A DNA stretch of 64,000 nucleotides, taken from Apus apus. Lineage: Eukaryota > Chordata > Aves > Apodiformes > Apodidae. Both the position numbers and the translations under genes were made by a program. The notes under the pieces were generated by a model that searched no databases, had not been told where the DNA came from, and saw only the letters and a list, made by a program, of their open reading frames with translations. The stretch's first letter is position 1. Each line of letters starts with the position of its first letter. The stretch lies in contig NC_067304.1 of NCBI RefSeq assembly GCF_020740795.1, forward strand, positions 5,818,056 to 5,882,055. The letters are read 5' to 3'. Shown here piece after piece: positions 24,701 to 36,908 of this stretch.

Positions 24701-27363
24701 CTCCTCCTCCATCCCTGTGCAGGAGAGCCAACCTGCCCAGCAGGAGCCCCTCCCCAGGCAGCCTCACACCCGGCCTCCCCTCCCACCCTGCTTCACCATA
24801 AGACCTGCAGCCAAGGCTCACACAGGAAGAGAAGCTGAGCAGAGAAGTTTCCCGCTGAGACCGGCTGTGGTGAAGCCGGCTGTGCCAGCCCCACCACCCC
24901 TGAGCCCCAAGCCGTGCCCAGGGCTTGGCCAAGGGGCACATCCTGCTGGCCACCAGTCCCAGCTGCCAGGCTCTGAGTCAGAGAAGGCTCCTCAGCCAAA
25001 AACAGCCGAGAAGGACTCTCCTCCAAAATCCGAAATTGTCTCTGCCAATGACCTGGACCTCCCCCCTCCGGACTACCCGACCTGTGAGGATGACTGGAGG
25101 GACACCAGCAGCCTGAGCAGGCTGCAGCACGAGCTCTCCGCCCTGCTGCGTGCCCCACGGAGGGAGGAGAGGCTCACGGAGAAGCCTGTGGCTGCTCCCC
25201 GGCCCACAGACAATGGTACCGAGCGTGCTGGCAGCCGTGAGCCCATCCTCAATGGGCTCCATCTCACTGGACCTACAGGAGGGGAGAGTGAGAAGAAAGA
25301 GGTGCCCAGCAGCACCCCCAGCACCACGGGGGGCTCTCCCAGCGCATCGCTCCCTGCTCCGGGCAGCAGCCCTGCCACACAGCCCCGCAGCGTGATGAAA
25401 ATCAGGAACGAGCTGGAGGCTGTTCTGTCCCAGAAGAAAGAAGGGAGACCTGCCTCGGGGCTTGGCAGCCAGAAGCTGGGCACTGGGGATGGCAGCAGCA
25501 CCCCACATGTGAGGAAGAGTGCCCCTGACCCGGCTGACTCGGTGCTGCCAAAACCAGCCCCCCCCCCACTCCCAGCACCAGCGGCTGCAGTGAAGGATGA
25601 GACAGGGCACGAGGACCACCCTGCTCGAGCTGCTGGCAAGGCCACGGAGAACTTGACCCCTGCTCCTGGGTTCCTTGACGGCAGCGTGAGACCCCCAGAC
25701 CCATCTCAGGGAGCAGTGGAGCAGCCCCCCGCTCCCACCATTCCCTCGACCCCCGTTTCTCCCGCGCAGAGCCCAGCACCGCAGCCCAACGCGGGCATCT
25801 TCCAGTACAAAGTGCACCGGGCTGGGGCCAGCTCGGCTGAACGCCCCTGTGCCTCGGGCTCGGCGGAGCAGCCCGGCCCCGCAGGCTCAGCCCGCAGCCC
25901 GCCCGGTGCCCCGGGGCAGGAGGAGCTGCTGATCCACCCGGTGACGGGCGAGCGGGTGGAGCGGGGCTCGCCCATGGCGCTGCTCCTGGCCGCCCGGCAG
26001 CGCGCCCAGCGGGGCCGCCCCGGCGCCGAAGCAGGAGCTGCTCCCTGGGCAAAACCAGCCCTGAAATTCGGGAGCGCCTCGTCGGACACCACCTCCACCA
26101 CCAGCTTCTACCGCCACGAGTCCAAGCCCTACTCCTTCACCGTGGTGCCCCGGCCGCCCGGGGCAGGTCCAGCGGTGCCGGGACAGAGCGGACCTCTGTC
26201 CTTCTCCAGCTCCTCGGAGCAGGGCCGGGACAGGCGGGCAGGGCCGGGGGGGCAGCCCCCGAGCCTCCCCGGGCACCAGCCACCCGCTGCCTCCAGCCTC
26301 CTGCGGGGCCTCCTCGAGCCCGGGCAGCCGAACCCGCGCAGCCCGGCGGGCCCGGGGGTGCCCGGGGAGGAGGAGGAGAGCGGGGACACGGCGCTGGACT
26401 ATGGGATCATCCCCCCGCCCCCCGAATTCAGCAACGAGGCGGATGAAGCCGAGGGGCCTCTCCCAAGCCGGGAGGAGAACCGCAAGTGCCCCAGCTTCCC
26501 CGACGGCAGCCGCGGCTCGGAGGAGCCGCGCTACTACCGGTGGTCGGGCTACAGCCGCATCTACGGGGGCGGCCACGAGCCGCGGGCCCCGCTGCCCTCC
26601 GAGACCAGCAGGAGGAACAGCGACTTGACGCCCCAGTTCCCAGACTACAGCAGCTCCTCCGGTTACCTCGGCCACGGCCACAACCCCCGCCCGCTGATCA
26701 AGAAGCGTCTCTACGTCTCGGAACCCGACAGCTCCTACCCCCGGGCAGCCGCAGCCCCCCGGGGCACGGGCACCCTCTCTTCCTACGGCTCTGGGGGGTA
26801 CAGCAACCCGGCCGGGGAGGGGCCCCGCCGCCTGGGCTCTGCCCACAGGAACGGCCCCGCCAGCTCGCAGGGCAGGCGGACATCCCTGGATGCTGCGGGG
26901 AAAGCCGCGCCCTACGGCAGCGCCGGGGCTGACGCCAAGTACAAGGGGCAGAACGGGGATTTCACGCCTGCCAGCGCGGTGGCAGCCAGCAGGTACCTAC
27001 CCCCACCAGCTGACCCCTCTCCCCATCCTCTGTGTCCCTTTGGTTTGAAGGAGGGAAGGGCTGGGTCCTGGGCTGGCCCCAGAGAAGTCCCAGGGCTGCA
27101 GCTGCTCCCTGGTTCCTCCCCAGCCACAGCCCTGGCATCCCTCATCGTCTCCTTGCCACGTTGCTGAAGGGAGGCACGAGGCAAACCACTGTTTTGAATA
27201 GAAACTCAAAAAGAGTTTCCTCATCTTTCAGTGACTCTCCCTCTGTTTTCCTTCCAGACCTGCCCACAGCAGCTCACAGTATGGAGCACACACCAACACC
27301 TTCACGGTCAGGCCTGGAGCACGACAGCCCATCTCCTATGTCTACCAGAGTGGCCACAGATAG
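15363..27363 (+). CDS. C6orf132: C6orf132 homologue, large proline-rich protein, 5 coding exons
   Basis: The coding exons are 15363-15507, 19421-19536, 23753-23828, 24139-26992 and 27258-27363. Phases 1, 0, 1 and 2 join into 1,098 residues (human about 1,188). The N-terminus follows the human protein as I remember it: MKKHHSVQGTFSRLFGK, then LFATNPPWIFTQE, then YYGDNRFGTVTDSGTATLK and RPRVRPLLTFLPL, and later VAVPTPSVPEDF and YSSVGDLRP. Exon 4 (2.85 kb) encodes nearly all the rest: a polyproline tract at about residues 146-227, amphipathic segments near 438 (LSRLQHELSALL), 531 (MKIRNELEAVL) and 725 (MALLLAARQRAQRG), and LDYGIIPPPPEF near 866. The C-terminus is QPISYVYQSGHR. The molecular function is unknown; such composition suggests a disordered, SH3/EVH1-binding scaffold, which is inference. 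Confidence 0.95.
16181..16260 (+). repeat. Tandem repeat, four 20-bp units, in C6orf132 intron 1
   Basis: The unit gcggctgttgcagtgtcggg is present three times exactly and a fourth time with small changes near its end. A diverged half-unit precedes the array. The units are close to identical, so the expansion looks recent and copy number may be polymorphic. Confidence 0.95.
24221..24490 (+). repeat. Proline-codon low-complexity tract within C6orf132 exon 4
   Basis: Dense CCN codons (ccaccaccatcggtaccccc and similar) encode polyproline runs with interspersed Ala, Glu and Val. It is coding and codon use is mixed, so it is not a pure trinucleotide expansion. Confidence 0.9.
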
Positions 27364-30300
27364 TCCTGTCCACAGGGCTGCTCTGCTGCCTTCCTCCAGC
27401 TGGGACAGGGTGAGCAGGTGCCTGGATTGGTTGTCATCTTCTCTGCGGGCACCAGGAACAATCCCAACCCTGAGAAGGCACGGGGTGAACCTGGGACTTG
27501 GACTCTTCTCAAAAGACTGTCACGGAGAGTAGTTACTACAGAGGACTGGCTGCTTGTCTTGTTACGTGAGCAAACATGGGTTTCCATCTCCTTTTTCCTC
27601 TCCTGTATTATGTTTGCAGCCTGCTAAGTCTTCTAAGAAAGCCAAAAAGTGTCCTTACTTCTCTTTGAAGAGCATCCACTGGAGAGATTGTTCTCAGTCT
27701 GTTTCTTTAACTGGTTTAAATCCAACATGCTTGGGAGCAGGGAGAAACCAGCTAGGAGTCGTGCATGATGGAAGGCAGCCAGTGTATAGCTAAACATAGG
27801 GAAATTGAGATAAGAATGTGAGGCCAGTGGGATAGGAATAGAAGTCAGGATGTCTAGATCCCAACCTCTTCTGTCCCCACCTCCTTCCACAGCCTTCAGC
27901 AAATCAGTTCTGCCAATGCCTTAAAACCAGCTCCTGGCTTTCAGTGCCTGTCCTGCTGAGCCGGGGGCAGGTCTGTGCCAGGGGCTGAGCCCCTCCTGCA
28001 GGGACTGCTTGTGGGGGGCAGCAGCTTTGGGAGTGTGGGGTCTTGCTTTCCTGTGCCTTTTGCTCATGGTAAAAGGTTCTGTTGGCGTTTACTCCTCGTG
28101 GAAGAAGGCTGTGAGGCCTGGGAAGGTGACTCTGAAGCCCTCTGGGGGCTTAGGAAGTTGAACAATCCTTTTCCTTTATCAGCTGGTGGGTGTTGGCAGC
28201 TCACCCAGGTGCTGTGCAGGTGGTGCTTTCCGTGAGGGCTCTCTTGCCACTTCATACCCACATGACCCCCACCTCTAAAAGCTAAGCCACAAAGCCCTTA
28301 TAATCTGTTAGACTGAGACTTGGCTTGGGATTGTCTGACGTGGGGGGCTAACAAGCTGGATTTCAGTGTGATTGTAGAGTATTTGCTGCTCCTGGTGTGT
28401 GGAATGTCTGCAGTGACATCCCTCAGCTCCTGCTGCTTCACAGTGCTTGTCTGGGTGCTGGGCAGGTGTTCCAGCCTGGCCCCCTCCTGCCAGTGCCTTC
28501 TGAGGGAGAGAGTGGTGGCTGTGGGAGGGAGAAGAAGCCTTCAGGAGGGTGTTTTGTCCCTCAGGGGGAGCAGTGCAGCCCCACAACTGCTGACCAAAGT
28601 TTTGAGTAAGCCAGCTTCCTGAAAGAAGAAATACGTATCTTCCTCATAGGTAAACTTGCTGAAAATCCCTGTAAAATAAGTGTAAAAACTTGTAGAGAAT
28701 GTTTTCTTGTCACTGACAAACTAAAAGCACTTTTAGACATTAGTCTACTTCCATGGAAAGCACTTTCTATTTTCAGTACTACACAAAATCATTAGTTCCA
28801 CTCCAGCCAGTCCTGCAGTGCAGGGCTGTGGGGGTGTAAGCAGGTTTTGCTCTACAGTCCAACTACAAATTCAGTAACATTTTCCTTCACAGTGGATCTT
28901 TCAAAAGACTTAGGTGATATTAATGTCATGTCGCTGACTTTCTAGTTTATTTTGTTTCTAACTTTACCTAATAACTGAAGAGCTGTTCCAAATATTGCAG
29001 CAGCTGCTGAGTATTCTGAGCTTTGCTGTGAATAAAATTCAAACACGAATAACATAATCGGTCTAAGAGCTAATTCCAGTGGCATTTTTGTGCCAATAAG
29101 TCAGAGTGACTTGGAAGATTTCCAGACACACTCACCCCAGCCAGTATTGAAATAAAACATTTTAAATAGCTGGGTGTTGGTTTAAAAAAATAGTTCATGG
29201 AGAAAAATGACTGTGGAGTAATTGTCTGTGTATCTCAGTGTGCCAGGGTAGAACAGCCCCCCTCCCTTAGAACAGGGAAGTTTCTCCATGCAAGGAGCAT
29301 CTTGAGGATTCTTATTTGTCTCTAGAGATGAAGGCTGTTTGAGTGGCTGCAGGGTCATGTCTTGGTACTGGATGAAGTTTCACCAGTGGAACTTGAAACA
29401 AAACAAATAAGCCCCTCTGATAATATTGCAGCTTAATTGGGTGTTGTGTTTTTTCCTGATTTTTTTTTTTCCTCCAAAATAATAAGTTTTAACTGCAAAT
29501 TAGTTCTCAAAAGCGGTTTTAAATTTAAAGGCTTGTTTGGAGACTTTGGCCTTCAAGGTTGGCTGCCCAGAAATGGCATGTGTGCACTTTTCCTCCTCCA
29601 GAATTACCTTAACTTTCAGTGTATCCCCAACACGAGTTGAATTGTTTTTTGGTGGTATTTTTGTTTTGTTTTGTTTAGAGTAAAATGTGAAACTTCAACG
29701 ATGGCACTTGCTTTGAATTTCACATTTACTGTTCCCCCCCATTCACATGTAGTTGTAACATGGTGTTATATAGTGTGGAGCTCTGGTTTCTAGCAGACAT
29801 GGATCTGTCTGTATAAAGTATTAGTAGCATGATGATGTCAGTTTTATGAAGTAGCCATTATTCATTCAAAAGCCATTCTGGGACTGCATAGTTGACTAAG
29901 CTGTAACAAAATCAGGTGGGACTCTGCTCACAGCTGTAGAACAGGTTCGTATGAATGTCTTGAGCAGGGGAACTGCTCTGTTCTTCAGACACTTTGGGCT
30001 GTCCCTGCTGCTTTCAAATGCATTGAGCAGACCTCGAGTATTTCAGTAACAAGCAGAGGTTTCTGCTGAGGCCACCGGGAACTGTTTGTGTTACAAAGAA
30101 GCCACTGTCAGAGCTGCTGGCAGCCAAAGCACTTGGGGAGAAAGTTAAATCCATAAAGGAAGGCAAGGATCTCTTGGCTGCAGGGCTGGGGAGAGCTCCT
30201 CCTTCCTTGCTCAGGCAACTGTTGGGACAGTACATAGATAAACTCTGCTCTGACTCCATTTATGCTCCTTCTCCCCAGCTTTTTCAGTAGACTCATTTAG

Positions 30301-31965
30301 AATAGAAGAGGAGGAAATGGAGAGGTAGTGATGGAGTAAACTAACCTACCTTGTAGCCCAGTCCTAGTGCTGACAGCCTGACAATGGAGTTATTCTCACT
30401 TCAGCCCTCTCAGATGCAGTTTGGTCATTCCAGTCTTGATACAACTGTAATTACCCCCTGCAGCTGCCTCTTCCTCAAAAGTACCTTCTAATGTAAGTAT
30501 AACTGGGAGCTTTACGTGTAAAGTGTTGAACAAAGTCTCTTATTTATGAGTGCCATTGAACACCTTCTTGCATTAAATATGTCTGCACATATTGCTTTGT
30601 CAAGTGTGGTCTGACTTTATTTGGTATTTAAGTGGTCCACCTGCTTTCAGATTGAGATATTTGCATGTAAGATTAAAAGGACAGGGCAATTAAGCTGGAA
30701 CTGACCTTGGCAGCAGTCTGAATCTCAGCATACCTAGGGCTCAGCCCAATTCCTACTCACCAGTTGCTGCTACAAAGCCCATGGCCGTTCAGCAGCCAGA
30801 TCCAGGACAGGCTGGGCAGGCAGGCCCTGCACAAACACCCCTGGCAGCCAGCAGGTCGGGCAGGCTGCAAAGGAGCCTGTGCAGTTCAGCCTGTGCTGCT
30901 GCTATAAATAGTTCTTGGGTTTGAGCTTTTCATCAGTAATGAAACTTGCATGCTTATTTGCAAGTCCTAACTAGAACCTTGTACTTAAAACCGAGAGCGC
31001 AGCGTGAGCAACGCAGGCAGCAGCATAAAAGGCTCGTTCCTCACAGTGGCTTATTCTGATTCTTACACTGATTTGCATTCTCCTCTTTCATCCAGCACTG
31101 GCTGCAGAGCCAGGTTTTCCAGGAGGGAAGTGTGCAACGTGTATCTTGAAGCCTTTGCTCTGGCCACAAGAGTATGTATCAAGTGTCCCCAGACCTGAAG
31201 GGGTGCAGAGTGGTCCCCACAGCCCTGGGCACTGCCCCCCGTGCTCTGCAGGTGGCTACAGACAGGAGCTGCTGTGGCTCTGCCAGGGCTGCTGCAGCCT
31301 TGCCAGCACTGCAGCCACCACACAAGGGGCTCCTGGAGAAACTGTCAGTCTTCTGTGCTTCTCTCACGATGGCGAAAAAAGTAAGAGTGTGACTAAAATA
31401 AATCAGCACCTCTTGAAAGAAATCTGCTTTCAGGATGCTGCCTTGCCAGTGCCAGGCTGGCAGCTGCTGCCCTCCTGAGGCACCACGTGAAGCTTCACCC
31501 GAGGAGCTGCGATGCTGAAGCTTTGCTTTCTGCTGTGCTGCCACACTCAAGTCTTGACTTGTAAAACCAGGATCAACCTGTTGACCAGACCAGCTTCACC
31601 TCCCGCCCTCTTGCTTTCTGCCACGGGCTGCTGCGTTTTGCTCACAGGGTGGCAAACGGGAGGAGTTTCACGTGGTTTAATACTTGATATTTTTCACTTT
31701 TTTTTTTTTTTAAGCTCTGCAGGATGGAAATGCTACTTCCAAGTTTTGGAAAGACAAGGTTCCTGAGAACAAGCAGGAGCTGCAGCCTGCACTGCTGCTG
31801 ACGAGCCACGGCTCCCTAGCACTCAACAGGAACACAGGGCACAGTGATTTAAGAAGTGTTTTAATCTCAGGGACTGAAATCACCACCTCAGTTGGAGCTG
31901 TGTGGGTGACCTCAGCAGGCTCTTCACGACAACAGTAAGGGGTTTGGTGAAACTTATACCCAGGT
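27364..31965. other. C6orf132 3' UTR and intergenic sequence up to WDR77
   Basis: No coding exon recognised. Plus-strand polyadenylation signals for C6orf132 are possible at 29031-29036, 29151-29156 or as late as 31397-31402, so the 3' UTR could run from 1.7 to 4 kb. The block 28620-30600 is AT-richer than its surroundings. In human the neighbour of C6orf132 is TAF8; no TAF8 exon is visible here. Confidence 0.5.
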
Positions 31966-31982
31966 ACAAATGAAAACTATAA

Positions 31983-31988
31983 TTTATT
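31983..31988 (-). other. WDR77: Candidate polyadenylation signal of WDR77
   Basis: AATAAA on the minus strand about 1.6 kb downstream of the WDR77 stop (33587-33589). It implies a long 3' UTR, and earlier variant signals could also be used. Confidence 0.4.
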
Positions 31989-33586
31989 TAAAAACCGTTT
32001 TCCACCTTTTCCAAGACAAACTTATTCCACCAACAGCACAAGACCCATTCCAGTTCTCAGAACAGCATCAGAAGTCTGTCACAGGTAACTTTTTCGCTAG
32101 CTCAAGGGGTACTTTTGAGGAATCTTGTCAGTTTTTATAATAATTCACCTTTTCTTTGTTATACACTGCTCTAGATCAGGGAGTTTGCTCTGTGAACACC
32201 TGCATGACATGGGAACTACAAAAGCAGCAAAGGTTTAAAAATAGGAGAAAAGCAGAGAGCCTGGGAGAGCTGAGCCTGCCTAACACTTCACTGTGGGCTC
32301 TGCAGAGTCTGGATCAGCTAAGACCTATGTTTATGCAGGGATAAGCCCACTGCAAGTGGTGTACAGTTTAGTGTTGCTACCATGCTAAAGAAACAGGAAT
32401 AACATGAATTTCAATAGTATTTTTGTGTCATTAGTCAGTTCCTGCTTTATTCTGTCTAGGAAACACTAGGCCAGACCAAGCCATACCTAGAGCAGTGTGG
32501 CAATGCATGCAGAGCAGTTATTTTTGTCAGTTAAATATGTTCCAGGGAAGCAGTTTAGTTTGAAAATTATGTGGTAAGGTACAAAAAAAAAATAACACCT
32601 CTAAGGATGACGTGGAGTCTGTTTTGGGGATTGTGGGAATGCTTGGTCCCCTCAGCCTCCAGCACAAAACGTCACTCACCACAAGTGCAGCAGGAGCCTC
32701 ATGTACCACTAAGCAGAGTCTGTTTACAGAAGCAAGCAAATGAAAACTGAAGTCTTTAGTCCACTTTTTTCCCCCTTACCTAAAACTTTTGCTCACAGGT
32801 CTTTAAGTTGCCTTCAGCACAGAGGAGATGAAACATGGTGTCAAACAGCACAGCCACTGCTAACTTCTGGCTCTGAGCTGGCCTCAGCTGCAGGGCACTG
32901 CTGAGCAGGACAGGGCTTCAGCATGTCCCACACGGCCACCAAGGTGTGTAAGCACAGGGCTGCAGCTGGGATCCTGATCCCACAGCATCCTCACACACCT
33001 CCTGGCATTCCCGCACCCCCGGGGGGAGCAGAGATCCTGGCCTGAGGATCCATGCTGGCAGATAGTGCAGACCAACCTCTGCACCTCACCCTTCTAGTCT
33101 TTAAAGGCAAACATGTCTCCCCAGGCAGCTGAAGAATTGATTCACAGAGCAAAGAAAAGAGCTTTCCTCAAGGGGCAGCCTCTGGCATCCAGCTAACAAG
33201 AGGTGGGTGTTTTTAGCCTCTCCCAAAAAATGCTTCTATTAATTCCATGGATGGTTTGGAGAACTGAGGGAGGATTAAGTCTTTTTGATTATTTTTTTTT
33301 AATGATGGTTAATTCCCTGTCTCTCCAAGTCTCCTCTGTGCCTGAAGCCAAATTTTTTTCTGGGTAAAACACCAAATTCTTATCACAGGTGAAGCCAACT
33401 CCTGAGGAGAGGGTAAAGCTTAGTTTGTAACTAACTTATGCCTAATTCAAAATTACTACAGGAACCTTCTTAGTCACAAGCCTCAAGGCAGCCATCAGAC
33501 CACACCCACTCCAGTTCACACACAACTTTGACTTCAGCAGAATCAAAGTAATGCCAGGAAGGAATCTGGACCATGAGTTTATAAAA

Positions 33587-36500
33587 CTATTCTTTTACAC
33601 AGTTGACTCCAGAAGCTTCACCAGCTGGTATGGGGACAGTGTGATGTAAAACCTGATGGTCCCATCCCACCGTGGTGAGCAAGGCATTGTCTGAGGGAGC
33701 CCAGGATAAGCCCTTCACAAAGTCTCGGTGGGAGCGGCTTCTGAACCTGGGGAAGAGGAACAGTCCATTAGGCACAAAGCACAGGGCGTGTGGGGGCTGG
33801 AGCAAGCCTGCCTGCTGCTTTGGGAGCACGATGCTCCCCCACTGAAGGAGAATTTTCATCTTCCACCCAGTGTATGGACAAATAATTAGCTGGAGGAGAA
33901 GCCAACAGGCCGGGCAGCTAGAGCAGTGAACACGTTCTGTCTGGTACTTACACCTCGGAGAGGTCTGAGTCAAGAACAGCTACTGAACAGTCCTCACTGA
34001 TGGAAGCCAGGAAGGGTGAGCTGGGGGACAGAGACGAGACCTGGGTTAGAACAGCCACACTCAAAGCTTCTCAGGGACACTCTTGTGAAAAAGCACATCT
34101 CTTAGTGAGCCTGACCCAGGGACAGTGAAGGAAGACACCCCAAACCCTACAGGAAGTCGTTCACTGCCATGGGGCAGGCTGCCAGCCCACAGGGAGAGAG
34201 CATCCTGAGAGTGGTGGTGGCTGTAGTCAGAAAAATCCCCACAGTGAGTGGGCCAGCAATTCTGAACACTGCAGAAGTGCCCTCATGCACATCCACACAC
34301 TCACCAAATGACATTTGGTTCACTCTGTTCTTCACTGATCAAAAGCCCAACCCTAGTAATCATAGGTTCTACTCTTCAAAACCAACCAGGCCCTCAAGGG
34401 TGCCCTGTTCTATGCCAGCAGATCAGACTGTACCTATGTGCAGAAAATGCAAACCCTGTGACACGTCGGGTGTGCACAGTGGAGCTGAGGGCAGAATCAG
34501 GATTCTTTGTATCTACTAGTGCAACTGTTCCACTTTCGTCACCTTAAAGAGAGGGAGGGAAAATGAGGTTATTAGCAAAACTGTCACGTGAAAAGAAAAA
34601 CCTTGATTTGTCAAGTGAAAGTCAAATAACAAGACCACTTCTTACCCAGAGCAAAGGTGTCACTTTTCTGTGGATGCCACATGACTGAGGTAGGGAGGTA
34701 ATTACAGGCACTGCAAACTGCAAGCAAACAAACTGGGATGAGCGTGAAAAGTCAGTGCTAAGATTCTCCCAGGCTGCTTCAGCTCTGCTATGCACCAAGA
34801 CAAGCATTGAAGAGCTTATTGTACTTGTGTGATAGGGTCAGATTTCCTTGAGCTTTAACCAGCTTTTCTGCCCAAGCAGTCAGATCACCAGATCTGCAGT
34901 TGGACACAGTGAAGTCAGGCATAAAGGAATTTATTTCTTCCAACAAGAACTCAGACACAAGCAGGGAGGGGCTGCACACAGAAACCTACCAATTCGAGTA
35001 GCTGGTTTCGGGCACCGGGTGTCCCAGAGTAAAGTTCTGCCATCCTGTAAACCCAAAGGGGAGGTTTTTACCATCTCTTTGTGGCAGGGGGTAGCCACAA
35101 ACTCAGACTCCCTGCAGAGCTGCTCCTGACCCACATGGAAACCCTGTCACCTCTTCCTTGGTGTTAAACGGTGCTTCCCTCAACTGCCCCTTGGTTCCCC
35201 CTCTCACCCCCAGGGACAGACCCAGGAGCTCCCACATTTCACTACAAACCTGTAGAAATCAGCCTGGTAAGTAGATGAGCAGCTTATCAGAGCAGAACAC
35301 TCAACTAACACAGCTTGTAGTTTCTCAGTAAGTGCATTTAACTGTCAATAACTCCAGTCAAATCTCACAGGTTTAGGTGGAGATGAAGCTTTACCTCAGC
35401 ACAGGACAGGAACACCGTGTCCTTGTCAGGGCAGGAAGCCACACAGGTCACTGCATCCGAGTGAGCTGCCAGGAAAGGATAAAGAGCCTCAAAGATTGTA
35501 TCCAGCTTTCCTACATATTCCCAAGGACCTCTGATGGCACAGCAGGATCATTGCCATTATTTTATGCCCAGATACATTGTTCACTTCCACTCAGTCACAG
35601 GCAACTGTTTCCTACCCAACTGCTGAGCTGCCAAAGGAGCCGAGTCCCTGTGACAGGCAGGAGGCTGAAGCAGCCTCTCCAGACGGGTCAGGCAGCTGCA
35701 AAGGGGCAGGGGGGAGAGGATCAAGCACAGCGTGGCCCCTGCTGCAGCCAGAGATCACACCACCCCAGCCCCAGGGACTGGCACCTCCAACCAGCTGCCT
35801 TCCAAAACGAGCAGGGGTTGGCAGGTCCCACCTGTCCGCAGGTGGGAGAAACGTTTCAGCACAGGAAAAGTGCTGCAGGGGACACTTAAGAGCTGCGAGG
35901 CAAACTGAGCCTCACAGAGCTCATTTGGGGGGGGGAATAAAATAGAAACGAACAACAAAGAAACGAGCTGGTGCCAGAAACTCCCCGGACTGGCCGAGGG
36001 GGGCCCGGTGCGGCTGGCAGGGCGGGAGGGGCCGGGCCAGCCCCGGGGAGCAGCACTCACCTCGGTAGGAGCGCAGCACCGCCTGCTGGGGCAGGTCCCA
36101 GACCTTCAGGCTGCGGGAAGAGCAGCGGTCAGAGCGCGGCGGGGGCCGGTCCCGGCGCGGCGGGGCGGGGGGCACTCACCAGCAGTCCCTGCTCCCGCTG
36201 ACCGCCCGGCTGCCGCCCGCCAGCACCGACACCGCCTGCACCACGTCGTCGTGCTCGTATTTGCAGAACTTGTTGACGATGAGGGTCTCGTTCTCGTCCA
36301 GCTCCCACAGCTCCACCGCGCCTGGGGGGGCAGGGCCCGGCTCAGCGGGGCCCGGGGGGGGGGGGGGGGGGGGCGGCCCGGGTACCCCCGCGCTTACCGG
36401 AGTCGGAGCCCACCAAGACGGCCCGGTCGGCCACCCAGCGCAGGTCGGCCACGCCCGCCTCGGTCTGCACGCCCGCCGTGCAGAAGCCCTCGCTGGGGGC

Positions 36501-36908
36501 GCGGCGGGGGTCGGCGAAGAGCCAGAGCGAGCCGCTCCAGCAGCGCCCGCTCAGCGCCGAGGCGCCCAGCAGCAGGGCCCCGTCTGCGGGACAGAGACAC
36601 CGGGGAGACCGGAGGCAGCGGCACAGCCCCGCGGACAGCTCCGCTCAGCCCCCGCCGCCCCGGGACACCCCCCCCCCCGCCCCGCTACCTGCGCGGTAGT
36701 GCGCGCCCTCCAGGTGCCGCTCCATGCAGGCGGGCGCGTTGGGCGGGATGTTCCAGTCGGGCCCCGCCGCCCCGGCCGCAGCAGCAGGGGCAGCCCCGCC
36801 GGCAGCAGCAGCCCCGGCCGCAGCAGCAGCCCCGGCCGCAGCAGCAGCCCCGGCCGCCGGGGCAGCCCCCGCCGGGCCCCGCTCCGCCCGCCCCGCCCGC
36901 TCCTCCAT
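33587..36908 (-). CDS. WDR77: WDR77 (MEP50), methylosome WD-repeat protein, 10 coding exons
   Basis: This is the WD40 partner of the arginine methyltransferase PRMT5, presenting substrates such as Sm proteins and histones. Exons on the minus strand: 36908-36689, 36583-36398, 36321-36180, 36110-36061, 35465-35395, 35044-34990, 34717-34646, 34542-34434, 34020-33952 and 33746-33587. Phases agree throughout and give 377 residues (human 342). Recognisable blocks are [73 protein letters not shown] and [17 protein letters not shown], covering the propeller blades in order. The extra length is an Ala/Gly-rich N-terminus of about 48 residues before the conserved start of homology. The exon 9 donor is ambiguous (GAG|gtgtaagt against GAGGT|gtaagt); only the second keeps phase with exon 10 and restores the family residues. 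It is head to head with ATP5PB. Confidence 0.97.
36354..36373 (+). repeat. Poly-G run of 20 in WDR77 intron 2
   Basis: An uninterrupted run of 20 G on the plus strand (C on the WDR77 transcript) between exons 2 and 3, which are only 76 bp apart. It lies about 32 bp upstream of the exon 3 acceptor on the transcript, where it acts as a C-rich pyrimidine stretch. Its exact length is likely to be unreliable in sequencing. Confidence 0.95.
36772..36870 (+). repeat. GCAGCAGCAGCCCCGGCC-type repeat in WDR77 exon 1
   Basis: Imperfect tandem units of about 18 bp encode, on the minus strand, runs of Ala with Gly interruptions in the N-terminal extension of WDR77. The array keeps the reading frame. Confidence 0.9.

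Noticed and set aside
25887-26846. 319-codon minus-strand open frame
   Set aside because: Shadow of C6orf132 exon 4. High GC at third positions of the true frame keeps the opposite strand open.
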